Shown piece after piece: positions 49,003-58,806 of a stretch of DNA of 64,000 nucleotides; positions within the stretch are counted from its first letter, which is position 1, and the number at the start of each line of letters is the position of its first letter. The position numbers and the translations under genes are program-made. The stretch is from an uncultured Prevotellaceae bacterium (GTDB lineage Bacteria; Bacteroidota; Bacteroidia; Bacteroidales; Bacteroidaceae). The stretch is from NCBI GenBank assembly GCA_902774815.1, contig CACYJV010000010.1:1-64000 (forward strand). Reading direction: 5' to 3'. The notes below the pieces were generated by a model, which saw nothing but the letters and a program-made list of their open reading frames with translations, was not told the origin of the DNA and ran no database searches.

Positions 49003-51690
49003 CTATTCCAACGTCTTCCAAGTGAAGCCCTTCAAGGGGCGACGTTCGGGCCAAACGAGCGAGAGTAGCAGTGCAACGAGTGTGCTGACAACGATAGCGG
49101 TGAAGCCAAAGAGCAGGAAGTTGGCCGTGGTGCAGAAGTTCATCCAGAACACCGTTAGCGTTCCTGCCACAAACCCTACGAAGGCTGCGCGGGCACCGAT
49201 ACGCGGGAAGAAGATGCCCATGATGAACAGGGCACCTACAGCACCAGAGAGCAGACCGAGAATGGTGTTGAAATAGTCGAGCAGCGACTGGATGTTCATC
49301 GTGGCCATAAGGATGGCGATGAGCATGCCGATAAGTCCGCTGACGATGCCTGTCAGACGTGCCGTCTGCACAGTAGCCTTGTCGCTCAGCTGCGGGCGGT
49401 GCTTCTTCCAAATGTCAACAGTAAATGCTGTAGAGATGCTGTTGATATTCGATGAAATGGTCGACATTGTGGCAGCAAACACGGCAGCAATGAGCAGCCC
49501 TGCCACACCGGCAGGCAGTTGGCTCATCATGAAGAACGGGAAGATGGCGTCGGTCTTCTGCATAGTCAGGTCGGTGGCCATGGGATGGGTTTGGTAGAAG
49601 GTGTAGAGACCCGTGCCGATGGTGAAGAAAGCAATGGTTACGACGACCGACATCATACCGTTGGTGAGGATGCTGCGTGCTGCCGACCGCTCGTCCTTTG
49701 TGGTGAGATAGCGTTGGATGACGGTCTGGTCGCTGGTATAGGAGATGATGTTGTTGGCCAATCCACCGAGTATGACAACCCAGAACGTTGCCGTGCGATA
49801 GTCGAACGACCAGTCGAAGAGTCGGAACTTATCGTTGTCGCTGGCTATCTGGAAGAAGTCGGCAGGACCATTGCCCGTGTTGAAGATGAGGTAGGCGGCA
49901 GCAAGGAAGGCACCTCCCACGAGTATGATGCCCTGTACGACATCGCCCCAGACCACAGCTTCGACACCGCCCATGGTACAATAGATAATCGTTACCACAG
50001 CCATGACGACGATGCAAACATAGATGTCGATACCCGTAACGGCTGTCATGGCGAGCGACGGCAAGAAAAGCACAAGTGCCATGCGTGCCACCATGAACAC
50101 GATGAACAGAACCGATGCCATGAGCCGGATGGCATACGAGAAGCGATGCTCCAGATACTCATAAGCTGTTGTGACATTCAGCCGGCGGAAGAAAGGCAGG
50201 AAGTAGCGGATGACGGGGAACGACACGATGAGAATACAGATCTGCATGGGATAGTAGGTCCAATCGGTCATGTAGGCCTTGGCTGGTATCGACATATAGG
50301 TAATGGCCGAAAGCATGGTGGCAAAGATACTGATGCCTGCTGCCCACCACGGAATGCGATTGCCACCCTTGAAGAAATCTTCAGATCCCGACTCGCGTTG
50401 CATGAAGTAGTAGCCCAACAGGAGCATGGCGATGAGGTAGACTATGAGCACCAAGTAGTTGAGCCATCCGAATTGAGCCGTATAAGAGATGGTGAAACGG
50501 GTGGCATCGGCAGAGCGAACGCCCGGTTTCAGTTCGCCATTGACAATATAATAGGTATTAGCCGAATTGCCTTTCACCACAGCTGCGCCCGCACGGGCCA
50601 ACCGCTTGTCGGCATAGACATTCGACCAAGCACCAGTGATGGTGTTGTATACCAACAGTGAATCGTGGAAATGATACCACTCTACAGGGTGCATCAGGTA
50701 GTCGGGCTGTGGGTGTTGCAGGGCATTGTCGAACGTTTGTTTGTCGACACCACCGAAGAACAGCACATTGTCGGCACCGCAAGGCATGGCCGTGGCACCA
50801 ACAAGGGCAAACAGCCGCGAGGCGTCATCGTATTTGAGTTGGTTGTCATCCGTTGTAGTTGTGCTACGTTTGGGTTGGCCTAAACAAAGGTCGAAGGTAC
50901 GCAAGGCCTTCGTCTTCAGGTTCCAGGCGTAGCCTTGGGAACAAGACTCCTTCTCCACGGGATTGAAACCGCCAAAGAGTAGCAACTCCGGTCCATTGCA
51001 ACCATTCTGTACAGCCAGACAAGGTTGCAGGCAACCATGCCACGATGGGACTTCCTCGGCTGCGGCAAAAGTGGTCCACTTGCGGCTGGCCATATCGAAG
51101 GCATAGACAGAGGTGTTCAACTCGCCATCGGTCTGTCCGCCAGCCACATAGACGATACCTGCGGCAAAGGCTGCCGCCATCTGGTCAAGTCCTTTGGGAA
51201 GGCTGGGCAGAGGCTCACAACGACTACCGCCATCCTTCAGCATGAACACGTCACGCAGGGATGTCTTTCCATCGGAAGTTCCACCCATGCAGACGATACC
51301 ATCGGGCGTGACCACACTGGCTCCATAGGCCAAGGGACGAGGCAGCTGTCCCACGGAAACCCAACCGTGCGGATTGGCTGTAGAGAGCACAAAGACATCG
51401 GCATAGAAACGCTTCTCCCCTCCGCTGGCAGCAGAGGTATCGGGAAAGTTGCACCCACCTGCCACGATGAGCCACTCGCCATCCATGCCTGCAAAGGGAG
51501 CCGCCACACCCTGCAGACTGTCACCTACAGCCAACTGTGGCAGTTCCTCTGTTAGAAAACTATTGAAAAGCTTTTCATCATTCTTGTTTCCGCATCCTGC
51601 AACGATGAGCGTAATAAAGGAAATAACCAACAAAGAAATGCCTTTCAGACACGCCCTGTATATTTTACCGTATTCAGCCATTCTCACCAT
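49003..51690 (-). CDS. Kelch mutarotase-like / sodium:solute symporter fusion
   Basis: 895 residues. A lipobox-like V-A-G-C (C33) ends a hydrophobic N-terminus. Residues about 45-400 form a kelch beta-propeller of the cyclically permuted mutarotase family (I-V-A-G-G-C, V-C-M-G-G-T, Y-V-A-G-G-Q, L-F-G-G-F, F-F-G-G-V). About 405-890 is a complete SSS-family transporter (Y-F-M-Q-R, G-G-N-R-I-P-W-W-A-A-G-I-S). Related propellers epimerise sialic acid and SSS carriers import it, so uptake of a sialic acid or similar sugar is plausible. The exact substrate is inference. It starts 6 bases from the stop of the MFS gene upstream. Confidence 0.85.
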   Translation of the reverse strand: MVRMAEYGKIYRACLKGISLLVISFITLIVAGCGNKNDEKLFNSFLTEELPQLAVGDSLQGVAAPFAGMDGEWLIVAGGCNFPDTSAASGGEKRFYADVFVLSTANPHGWVSVGQLPRPLAYGASVVTPDGIVCMGGTSDGKTSLRDVFMLKDGGSRCEPLPSLPKGLDQMAAAFAAGIVYVAGGQTDGELNTSVYAFDMASRKWTTFAAAEEVPSWHGCLQPCLAVQNGCNGPELLLFGGFNPVEKESCSQGYAWNLKTKALRTFDLCLGQPKRSTTTTDDNQLKYDDASRLFALVGATAMPCGADNVLFFGGVDKQTFDNALQHPQPDYLMHPVEWYHFHDSLLVYNTITGAWSNVYADKRLARAGAAVVKGNSANTYYIVNGELKPGVRSADATRFTISYTAQFGWLNYLVLIVYLIAMLLLGYYFMQRESGSEDFFKGGNRIPWWAAGISIFATMLSAITYMSIPAKAYMTDWTYYPMQICILIVSFPVIRYFLPFFRRLNVTTAYEYLEHRFSYAIRLMASVLFIVFMVARMALVLFLPSLAMTAVTGIDIYVCIVVMAVVTIIYCTMGGVEAVVWGDVVQGIILVGGAFLAAAYLIFNTGNGPADFFQIASDNDKFRLFDWSFDYRTATFWVVILGGLANNIISYTSDQTVIQRYLTTKDERSAARSILTNGMMSVVVTIAFFTIGTGLYTFYQTHPMATDLTMQKTDAIFPFFMMSQLPAGVAGLLIAAVFAATMSTISSNINSISTAFTVDIWKKHRPQLSDKATVQTARLTGIVSGLIGMLIAILMATMNIQSLLDYFNTILGLLSGAVGALFIMGIFFPRIGARAAFVGFVAGTLTVFWMNFCTTANFLLFGFTAIVVSTLVALLLSLVWPERRPLKGFTWKTLE

Positions 51691-51696
51691 AAATAG

Positions 51697-53124
51697 TCAC
51701 TTTGTCTTGATGTTAGCTTGTTCCAATCCATAATGATGGCGTTTGTCCATGAAAAGCAACAGGGCTGCCGTGAGCGTAGCAGCAAGTGCGAGCAAGGCAA
51801 ATACCGACATCGGCATCGTGAAGTCAACGTGCCCGTCGGCAAAGGTATGCTGATCAATGATGTTGCCAATGAACATAGGTGCAAGCATGAGACCAATGTT
51901 CTGCACGTAGTAGATGATGCTATAGGAAGTTCCAAGCAAACTCATGGGAACAAGTTTCGGTACGCTTGGCCACATGGCACTGGGCACCAATGAAAACGCC
52001 ACGCCCAACAGTACCATGACCACTGTTGCCACCCATGTGGCATTAACGACGGGCAAAGCCAATACGACGTGGCATCCAAAAACCAACGCGCAACCTATCA
52101 GCATGAGTGTGGCACCACGCCCGATGCGGTCGTAGACACTCCCGAAGAATGGCGTGAGCACGATGGTTCCGTAGGGTAATAGCGAAACAATCCATCCTGC
52201 CGTGACGGGATCAACTCCATATTTATTGATAAGTACGTCGGTGGCAAACTTCAGGAACGGTCGAAGGCTGGTGTAGAACAATACGCAGAGCAAGGCAATG
52301 AGCCAGAAACCGGGATTCTTCAGGAGCAAAGGAATATAAGAGCGCAGGAGTGGCGACTTGTGTTGAGTCTCTACAGTATCTTGCTCAGCATGACGATTGC
52401 CTTGGGTAGTCCCTTCCTTTTCGTCTTTCATCCTATCCATAAACGTATAGACCACGAACATTAGGAATCCGATGAGAAGGAGCAAAGAACCAACAAGCAA
52501 AGGAGCCGAAAGCCCGAACGATTGAGCGATGACGGGACTCAAGCTGATAGCAGAAGCTGTTCCCAGACGAGCCATTGCCACCTGTATGCCCATGGCAGAC
52601 GCCAGTTCATGTCCCGTGAACCATTTCGTGACAACCTTCGATACGGTAATTCCAGTGATGTCGCAACCAACGCCGAACATGCCAAAGCCTATGGCTGATA
52701 CCAAAACCTGTGTCTTCATATGTTCAGGAATCAGGCCGAAAAGCGTGAAAGGCATATTGACATAGGTCGTCGGCACTATGCGAACGAGTGCCCACCAATT
52801 GACAAAAGCACCGGCGAGCATCATACCCGTTGCCAAAAGACCTGTAAAACGGATGCCACACTTGTCAAGGATGACACCACCCAGGAAGAGCATCAACAGG
52901 AAAATGTTGAAAATGCTGTAGGAACCTGCATAGAATCCATACTCCCGGGCCGTCCATGCCATGCCTCCTTCACCAAGAGGTGCCTTCAACGTAGTGGAAA
53001 GAGGCGACACAACGTCCCAAAACACATACCCCATCATCATGGCTACGGCCACGATGAACAACACGGTCCACCGACGTGTGGGGCTGTCGGCAGCGTCATG
53101 TATGGATGTCATAGTATTTTTCAT
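51697..53124 (-). CDS. Major facilitator superfamily transporter
   Basis: 475 residues with 12 predicted helices and a central charged cytoplasmic loop (about residues 228-250, Glu/Lys/His-rich). MFS-type motifs include G-x-x-x-D-K-C-G-I-R after helix 2 and G-S-V-Y-D-R-I-G-R-G in the second half. Sugar-phosphate or sialate-type carriers resemble it. Adjacency to the mutarotase-symporter fusion suggests a sugar acid, but this is inference. It begins 18 bases after rnfA and may be transcribed from the Rnf operon. Confidence 0.82.
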   Translation of the reverse strand: MKNTMTSIHDAADSPTRRWTVLFIVAVAMMMGYVFWDVVSPLSTTLKAPLGEGGMAWTAREYGFYAGSYSIFNIFLLMLFLGGVILDKCGIRFTGLLATGMMLAGAFVNWWALVRIVPTTYVNMPFTLFGLIPEHMKTQVLVSAIGFGMFGVGCDITGITVSKVVTKWFTGHELASAMGIQVAMARLGTASAISLSPVIAQSFGLSAPLLVGSLLLLIGFLMFVVYTFMDRMKDEKEGTTQGNRHAEQDTVETQHKSPLLRSYIPLLLKNPGFWLIALLCVLFYTSLRPFLKFATDVLINKYGVDPVTAGWIVSLLPYGTIVLTPFFGSVYDRIGRGATLMLIGCALVFGCHVVLALPVVNATWVATVVMVLLGVAFSLVPSAMWPSVPKLVPMSLLGTSYSIIYYVQNIGLMLAPMFIGNIIDQHTFADGHVDFTMPMSVFALLALAATLTAALLLFMDKRHHYGLEQANIKTK

Positions 53125-53142
53125 GACTGATAGAAGGAAAGA

Positions 53143-53742
53143 TTATGTGCCGAAGAGCGAGCGCAAGCCCATGTCGACGCCACTGAATCCCATGAATGCC
53201 AGCGACAGCAGACCTGCCGTGATGAGCACGATGGCAATGCCACTCATACCCTTTGGTACATCGGCGAGTTCCAATTGCTCACGCAGACCTGCAAACACCA
53301 CCAATGCCAAGGCAAAACCAATGGCCGTTGACAATGCATAGACAACACTCTCAAGCAACGTAAAGTCCTTCTGTATGACGAGCAAAGCCACGCCTAACAC
53401 GGCACAGTTGGTCGTGATGAGTGGCAGGAAGATGCCCAAAGCCTGATAGAGAGCTGGCGAAACCGACTTCAACACGATCTCGACCAATTGTACCAACGAG
53501 GCAATGACAAGAATAAATGCCAGCGTCTGCAGGTACTGAAGGCCGAGCACGTTGAGCACATAGTGCTGGATGAGCCACGTAACGATGGTGGCAAGCGTCA
53601 TGACAAAGGCCACAGCGGCTCCCATACCCAATGAGGTGTCGATGCGTCGCGACACGCCCAGGAACGGGCAGATGCCCAAAAACTGCGACAGGATGATATT
53701 GTTGACGAATATCGCCGATACAAAAATGAGAATATATTCCAT
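53143..53742 (-). CDS. rnfA: Rnf complex subunit RnfA
   Basis: 199 residues, six membrane helices with the RnfA/NqrE signatures N-N-I-I-L-S-Q-F-L-G-I-C-P-F-L-G and T-N-C-A-V-L-G. These half-channel segments cross the membrane in opposite topology to RnfE. It is last gene of the rnf cluster, 27 bases after rnfE. Confidence 0.96.
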   Translation of the reverse strand: MEYILIFVSAIFVNNIILSQFLGICPFLGVSRRIDTSLGMGAAVAFVMTLATIVTWLIQHYVLNVLGLQYLQTLAFILVIASLVQLVEIVLKSVSPALYQALGIFLPLITTNCAVLGVALLVIQKDFTLLESVVYALSTAIGFALALVVFAGLREQLELADVPKGMSGIAIVLITAGLLSLAFMGFSGVDMGLRSLFGT

Positions 53743-53769
53743 AGGGTTAAATGTTGAGAGTTCTTATGA

Positions 53770-54360
53770 TTATTTCTTGCCGAGATGCCCCATAAGGGCA
53801 GTAAGAAGGCCTAACGTGATAAAAGCGCCCGGAGGCAACACAAAGAGAAGGATGTTACCGCTCTCGGGCAGGATGGTGGCTCCAAACAGGGAACCTGTTC
53901 CCAGCAGTTCACGTACCATGCCAAGCATAGTCAACGCAAGGGTGAAGCCAAGGCCAATGCCGATGCCATCGAAGATGCTGGCCACGGGCGACTGCTTGCA
54001 AGCAAATGCCTCTGCACGACCAAGGATGATGCAGTTGACCACAATGAGTGGAATGAAGATGCCAAGACTCTTATCGATGTCTGGCAGATAGGCTTTCACG
54101 ATGAGTTGCAGCACCGTGACAAATGCCGCAATGACCACCACGAAGACAGGGATGCGCACCTTGTCTGGCGTGACGCTCTTAATGCATGAGATAACGAAGT
54201 TGGTGCAAATGAGTACTGCCATCGTGGCAACTCCCATCGACAAGCCATTGAGGGCACTCGTTGTGGTAGCCAGTGTGGGACACATACCAAGGAGTAGTAC
54301 AAATGTAGGGTTCTCCTTGACGATACCGTTATTTAATATTTTAATGTAGTTCATGAGCAA
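53770..54360 (-). CDS. rnfE: Rnf complex subunit RnfE
   Basis: 196 residues, six helices and the RnfE/NqrD motifs N-P-T-F-V-L-L-L-G-M-C-P-T-L-A and V-N-C-I-I-L-G-R-A-E-A. Partner of RnfA in the membrane core of the ferredoxin:NAD+ oxidoreductase. Confidence 0.96.
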   Translation of the reverse strand: MLMNYIKILNNGIVKENPTFVLLLGMCPTLATTTSALNGLSMGVATMAVLICTNFVISCIKSVTPDKVRIPVFVVVIAAFVTVLQLIVKAYLPDIDKSLGIFIPLIVVNCIILGRAEAFACKQSPVASIFDGIGIGLGFTLALTMLGMVRELLGTGSLFGATILPESGNILLFVLPPGAFITLGLLTALMGHLGKK

Positions 54361-54407
54361 TAGGGACTTATGAGGGTTGAATGATTAGAGTTGAATGACG
54401 AGTGTTG

Positions 54408-55001
54408 CTATTGGTCTGCCTTAAGATTCATGGCATAGGCATCATAAGCAGCGTTGACCGCATTGAGGAAGGCACGGCTGGTAATAGTCGATGCCGTGAT
54501 GGCATCGACATCGCCTCCATCCTTGGTCACTTGCAAAGGCTTTTGAGAAGGACTCTTCCCTATGATATTTCCTTTGCTTCCCTCTTGAAACCACTTGTCG
54601 GCTTTAGCACCGAGTCCAGGCGTCTCTGTATGTTGGAGAATGGTGTAACCCACTATGGTTCCTTCAGTGTCAAAACCAACCAACACCTTCAAATCGCCGC
54701 CAAAACCCAAGGTGGTCGATTCAATGGCTACGCCAAGCGGACGCTTATGGCTGTCTTGCGTCTTATGAACGATGAAAGTCTGTGGCTTACCGTCGTTATA
54801 TGTGATGGTATCGGTGCCTATCACAGTGAGTTTCTCGCCACCCATCACCTTCTTGATACCGGCAGCCAGCGTCTGTTGTTCCTGTAGGGCGATGGGGCCT
54901 TCAGTGATGTGGTTGACCCAAGCCAAGATGCCACCCATGACGAGCGATACGGCAACTAATACAAGGATCATATTGCTGAGCGATGACCGAAGTTTCTTCA
55001 T
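54408..55001 (-). CDS. rnfG: Rnf complex subunit RnfG (flavoprotein)
   Basis: 197 residues with one N-terminal membrane helix (about 10-30) and a periplasmic FMN-binding domain. The covalent flavin site, usually S-G-A-T-x-T, here reads T-A-S-T-I-T in D-A-I-T-A-S-T-I-T-S. The acceptor Thr is retained but the preceding Gly is Ser. It transfers electrons between RnfD and the rest of the complex. Confidence 0.93.
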   Translation of the reverse strand: MKKLRSSLSNMILVLVAVSLVMGGILAWVNHITEGPIALQEQQTLAAGIKKVMGGEKLTVIGTDTITYNDGKPQTFIVHKTQDSHKRPLGVAIESTTLGFGGDLKVLVGFDTEGTIVGYTILQHTETPGLGAKADKWFQEGSKGNIIGKSPSQKPLQVTKDGGDVDAITASTITSRAFLNAVNAAYDAYAMNLKADQ

Positions 55002-55057
55002 ATCTTGCTATGTTTGTTTCGTACTTTATAATATAATAATGTGTAAACTATCACTTG

Positions 55058-56068
55058 CTATTTTGCAGGAGCAGGCTGAGGTGTCTCACCAAAGCGGTGG
55101 GGCTTACAGTAGTTGTTAATGAGCGGCGTGAATGCATTCATTATGAGAATGGCAAATGACATACCCTCAGGATAGCTGCCCCAGTTGCGAATGACGACTG
55201 TCAACAGACCAATGGACACACCATAGATGAGTTGACCGCGTGTAGTCATCGGCGAGGTCACATAGTCGGTAGCCATGAAGATGGCACCCAGCATGAGACC
55301 ACCACTAAGAATCACTTGAAAAGGATTGGCATAGACAGGACTTGCCAAATGCAGAACCGTACTGAACAGGAAAACCGTGGCGATGATGCTCACAGGAATA
55401 TGCCACGTGATAATCTTCTGCCAGAGCATGAATGCCAATCCTGCAAGCAATGCCAAGGCACACACCTCACCAATAGTGCCAGCACCAAAGCCGTTGCTGA
55501 CGTTTCCAAGTAACATATCAAGAGAGTTGGGCAGACGATCCAAAATGGAGGTATCGCCAGTCTTAATGGCTGTCTTCATGAGAGCCAGCGGAGTGGCTCC
55601 TGTTGTGGCATCGGTATAGTTGAAGAACTGTCCGATAACCGGCCAAGAAGTCATAGCAGCAGGAAAGCTCACCAACAGGAAACAACGTCCAACGATAGCG
55701 GGATTGAAAAGGTTTTGGCCAAGGCCACCATAGCACATCTTACCGATGCCAATGGCAACCAAGGCGCCCAGAATGACCATCCAAATGGGTAGGTTGCTTG
55801 GCAGGTTGAGGCCGAGAAGGATTCCCGTAATGATGGCAGAGCCGTCGGTCAGGGTTGGCCGGCGATGGAGCATGTATTTGGCGATGGCCCACTCAAAGAG
55901 CATACAGGCAACTACACTGGTTGAACATACAACGACACTACCGATGCCGAAGTAGAGGAACGATACCAGTAGTGTTGGAATCAGCGCAATGATGACACCA
56001 TACATGTTCTTCTCGACAGACTCACTGCCATGGGCATGTGGCGATAGCGATACAATCAGTTTACTCAT
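55058..56068 (-). CDS. rnfD: Rnf complex subunit RnfD
   Basis: 336 residues from the ATG at 56068 (M-S-K-L-I-V-S-L-S-P-H). The in-frame 56116 start would overlap rnfC. About eight to nine membrane helices; RnfD/NqrB motif F-M-A-T-D-Y-V-T-S-P includes the Thr that carries FMN by phosphoester bond. The C-terminus is Pro/Ala-rich. It lies 37 bases after rnfC. Confidence 0.94.
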   Translation of the reverse strand: MSKLIVSLSPHAHGSESVEKNMYGVIIALIPTLLVSFLYFGIGSVVVCSTSVVACMLFEWAIAKYMLHRRPTLTDGSAIITGILLGLNLPSNLPIWMVILGALVAIGIGKMCYGGLGQNLFNPAIVGRCFLLVSFPAAMTSWPVIGQFFNYTDATTGATPLALMKTAIKTGDTSILDRLPNSLDMLLGNVSNGFGAGTIGEVCALALLAGLAFMLWQKIITWHIPVSIIATVFLFSTVLHLASPVYANPFQVILSGGLMLGAIFMATDYVTSPMTTRGQLIYGVSIGLLTVVIRNWGSYPEGMSFAILIMNAFTPLINNYCKPHRFGETPQPAPAK

Positions 56069-56105
56069 ATATTTCTTGTTCTTTTCGTTCGGTAATAAAG
56101 ATGGT

Positions 56106-57455
56106 TTACTTCGCATTCCTGGCGCGTATGATGCCCATCACGGCTGCCTTACCAAGGGAAATATTGTCGAGCAGCGGACGATGCGACGGGCAAGTGAACT
56201 GACAGGAACCGCAGGAGATACACGACGTGATGTCCTCATGCTCTGCACGATCATAGAGCTTATGGGCTGAAAGCTTAGCCAACAGATAGGGCTCAAGACC
56301 CATGGGACATACGCTGACACACTTAGCGCAACGGATGCAAGGTTGCACAGGCTTGCGTTTGGCATCATCGTCAGACAAAATGGTCACTGCATTGGTTCCT
56401 TTGCAGATAGGCACATCGGTCGTCATCAACGACCTACCCATCATCGGACCTCCTGCCAACACTTTGTTGTCGCCTTCTGGCATTCCGCCGCAAAGATCGA
56501 TCAATTGCGACATGGGAGTACCCATGCGAACGAGGAAGTTGGCAGGATGTGCAAGGCGTTTGCCACTCACCGTGGTGTAGCGTTCGAACAGAGGTTTGTG
56601 CTTCATCACTGCCTGATAGACGGCAAAAGCGGTACCGACGTTCTGCACAATGGCTCCAACGTTGACGGGAATGGCTGGCGGAGCAGGAACCTGTCGGCCG
56701 GTGACAGCATCGACAAGTTGCTTTTCGCCGCCTTGCGGGTACTTCGTTTTGAGTGCAACCACCTCAATTCCCGGTATGTTGGCCGTCTTCTCACTCAGCA
56801 GGTCAATGGCCTTGGGCTTGTTTTGTTCAATACCAATGTAACCACGGCTGACCTTTGCAGCCTTCATCAGTAGTTGCAAACCTACGACAATCTCGTCAGG
56901 GTGCTCCATCATCAAACGATAGTCGGAAGTGATATAAGGTTCACATTCCACAGCGTTGATGATGACGCACTCTGCCTTGGCGGTTGGTGGCGGACAAAGT
57001 TTCACATGGGTTGGGAAACCAGCACCGCCCATACCAGTTATGCCTCCACGCTTCACACGCTCAACAATTTCCTCGGGTGTCAACTCGGGATGATCTTCCA
57101 GACGTTCCAGTTTGTCACTGCGGTCAATGCTCTCTTCCCATTCGTCGCCTTCGGTAGTGATGACAATCACAGGCTTACGATAGCCAGTCGCATCGATAGC
57201 GGTATCTATTTTCAGAACTGTGCCTGATACAGATGAGTAGATGGGTGCCGAAACGAAACCACCAGCCTCAGCAATGAGCGTTCCAACCTTTACCTTGTCG
57301 CCCTTAGCAACGACTGGTTTTGCTGGTGCACCGATATGCTGCGAAAGTGGAAACACGGCTTGTGCGGGCAGAGGCGCCACCTGCGTTGCTACTTCGGCCG
57401 TCAGTTTGTTCTCTTCGGGGTGAATACCACCTATTTTGAATGTCTTCATTTTCAT
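56106..57455 (-). CDS. rnfC: Rnf complex subunit RnfC
   Basis: 449 residues. The N-terminal Rnf/Nqr domain contains G-I-H-P and a flavin/NADH-binding G-I-T-G-M-G-G-A-G-F-P-T-H segment. Two C-terminal [4Fe-4S] motifs C-I-R-C-A-K-C-V-S-V-C-P and C-I-S-C-G-S-C-Q-F-T-C-P are present. It is the NAD-side cytoplasmic module. Its ATG overlaps the rnfB stop (ATGA) and is preceded by AAGGAGG, an unusually strong Shine-Dalgarno for this phylum. Confidence 0.95.
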   Translation of the reverse strand: MKMKTFKIGGIHPEENKLTAEVATQVAPLPAQAVFPLSQHIGAPAKPVVAKGDKVKVGTLIAEAGGFVSAPIYSSVSGTVLKIDTAIDATGYRKPVIVITTEGDEWEESIDRSDKLERLEDHPELTPEEIVERVKRGGITGMGGAGFPTHVKLCPPPTAKAECVIINAVECEPYITSDYRLMMEHPDEIVVGLQLLMKAAKVSRGYIGIEQNKPKAIDLLSEKTANIPGIEVVALKTKYPQGGEKQLVDAVTGRQVPAPPAIPVNVGAIVQNVGTAFAVYQAVMKHKPLFERYTTVSGKRLAHPANFLVRMGTPMSQLIDLCGGMPEGDNKVLAGGPMMGRSLMTTDVPICKGTNAVTILSDDDAKRKPVQPCIRCAKCVSVCPMGLEPYLLAKLSAHKLYDRAEHEDITSCISCGSCQFTCPSHRPLLDNISLGKAAVMGIIRARNAK

Positions 57456-58339
57456 GCCTGATCCTCCTTTTTGGGTTCAACATTAGTTTGCGGTAGCTCA
57501 ACGGCAGGCTTCGGAGCAGGGAAATTAACTGCCACAATAGCTCCTGTGGGACAGGCTGCCACACACTTCTTGCATAAACGACACTTCTGCCAATCGATGT
57601 AGGAAAGATTATCGGCAATGGTAATGGCCTCAAACTTACACTCTTTCAGGCACTTGCTGCAACCAATACAAGCCGACATGCATGCCTTTCGTGCAACTGC
57701 TCCCTTGTCTTTGTTGACACAGCTCACGTAGACACGACGTCCGCGGATGCCCTTCTTTCGCAATTCAATGATGTGGCGTGGGCACTGCTTCACACAAGCA
57801 CCACAAGCGGTACACTTTTCTTCGTCAACCTTCGGAAGCCTCGTCTCGTCATCAATGACAATAGCGCCAAACTTGCAGGCTGATACGCAGTCACCGCAAC
57901 CTAAACAACCATAGCCACAACCTGATTCGCCGGCACTACACATGTTCATGGCAGCGCAGGTCGGCATACCGTCATATTGAGCAATGGTGGGACGATGTTC
58001 CTTGCATCCATTGCATCTGACCACTGCCACCTTTGGTTCGGTTTCTGCGACAGAAATACCAAGGATGTCGGCCACTTGCCCCATGACCTTCGAACCGCCT
58101 GCAGGACAATTGAGTCCTTCGAGCGATCCTTTGTCTGCAGCTTTCACAAGAGCTTCGGCCATGGCACTACACCCAGGAAATCCGCAACCTCCACAGTTGG
58201 CTCCAGGAAGAGCCTCACCCACATTGGTTATACGTGGGTCTTCTTCGACATAGAACTTCTTAGCCGCAACATACAGTCCTATTGCGGCAATAAGAGCGAT
58301 GGTTCCTAAAACTAATACGGCTGTAATCATGAAATCCAT
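57452..58339 (-). CDS. rnfB: Rnf complex subunit RnfB
   Basis: 295 residues. One N-terminal helix, then the Fe-S domain G-A-N-C-G-G-C-G-F-P-G-C. A Cys-rich segment (C-S-A-G-E-S-G-C-G-Y-G-C) and further ferredoxin-type motifs follow (C-T-A-C-G-A-C-V-K-Q-C-P, C-I-G-C-S-K-C, C-R-L-C-K-K-C-V-A-A-C-P). It receives electrons from reduced ferredoxin. It is first rnf gene, 44 bases after rseC. Confidence 0.95.
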   Translation of the reverse strand: MDFMITAVLVLGTIALIAAIGLYVAAKKFYVEEDPRITNVGEALPGANCGGCGFPGCSAMAEALVKAADKGSLEGLNCPAGGSKVMGQVADILGISVAETEPKVAVVRCNGCKEHRPTIAQYDGMPTCAAMNMCSAGESGCGYGCLGCGDCVSACKFGAIVIDDETRLPKVDEEKCTACGACVKQCPRHIIELRKKGIRGRRVYVSCVNKDKGAVARKACMSACIGCSKCLKECKFEAITIADNLSYIDWQKCRLCKKCVAACPTGAIVAVNFPAPKPAVELPQTNVEPKKEDQA

Positions 58340-58383
58340 CTGTACTTCTTTCTTATTAAATAATGAATAATCTTAATGATAAC

Positions 58384-58806
58384 TTAAATCAACTTGGTCA
58401 CCCGAAACTGCAGTTGGTGTTCTATACGACCACTTATCATCCGCATACACAGGAAGCATACCACCAAAGCAGCAAGCGAAGCCAACGCCCCAAGCCCTTC
58501 ATTCCCTGTCAGTGCGGTAACGATGGCAAGTGTAGCCACTATTACCACCAACGGAATGACAAAAGCCATAACCAGGGCACGTACAGCCACCTGCTTTGTC
58601 TCAACGATGCGAACTCGTTCGCCCACCGTGTAATTTGCAACATCAGCATTGGCAATATCGACTGTCATGGGCTTACCTTCTGCTGCAATGCAATGTGTGG
58701 CAACCTTGCATGCCTCACAAGCCGATTGCCGGGTAATGCTGACCTGCATGTGGCCATCGTCGATGCTGACGACTGTTCCTTCGTGACTAATCTCGTTATG
58801 CTTCAT
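58384..58806 (-). CDS. rseC: RseC/MucC family positive regulator or redox protein
   Basis: 140 residues: a Cys-containing N-terminal domain (C-E-A-C-K-V-A-T-H-C) followed by two membrane helices (about 76-95 and 100-118). This family is found beside rnf/rsx genes in many bacteria and is linked to SoxR reduction or sigma-E control in enterobacteria. Here it probably assists the Rnf complex. Its start overlaps the ansA stop by 11 bases. Confidence 0.88.
   Translation of the reverse strand: MKHNEISHEGTVVSIDDGHMQVSITRQSACEACKVATHCIAAEGKPMTVDIANADVANYTVGERVRIVETKQVAVRALVMAFVIPLVVIVATLAIVTALTGNEGLGALASLAALVVCFLCMRMISGRIEHQLQFRVTKLI

Noticed and set aside
48740-49411. 223-codon minus-strand frame running from the symporter into the 22-bp array
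   Set aside because: Most of it is an alternative frame of the symporter gene, and the tail is repeat-derived.
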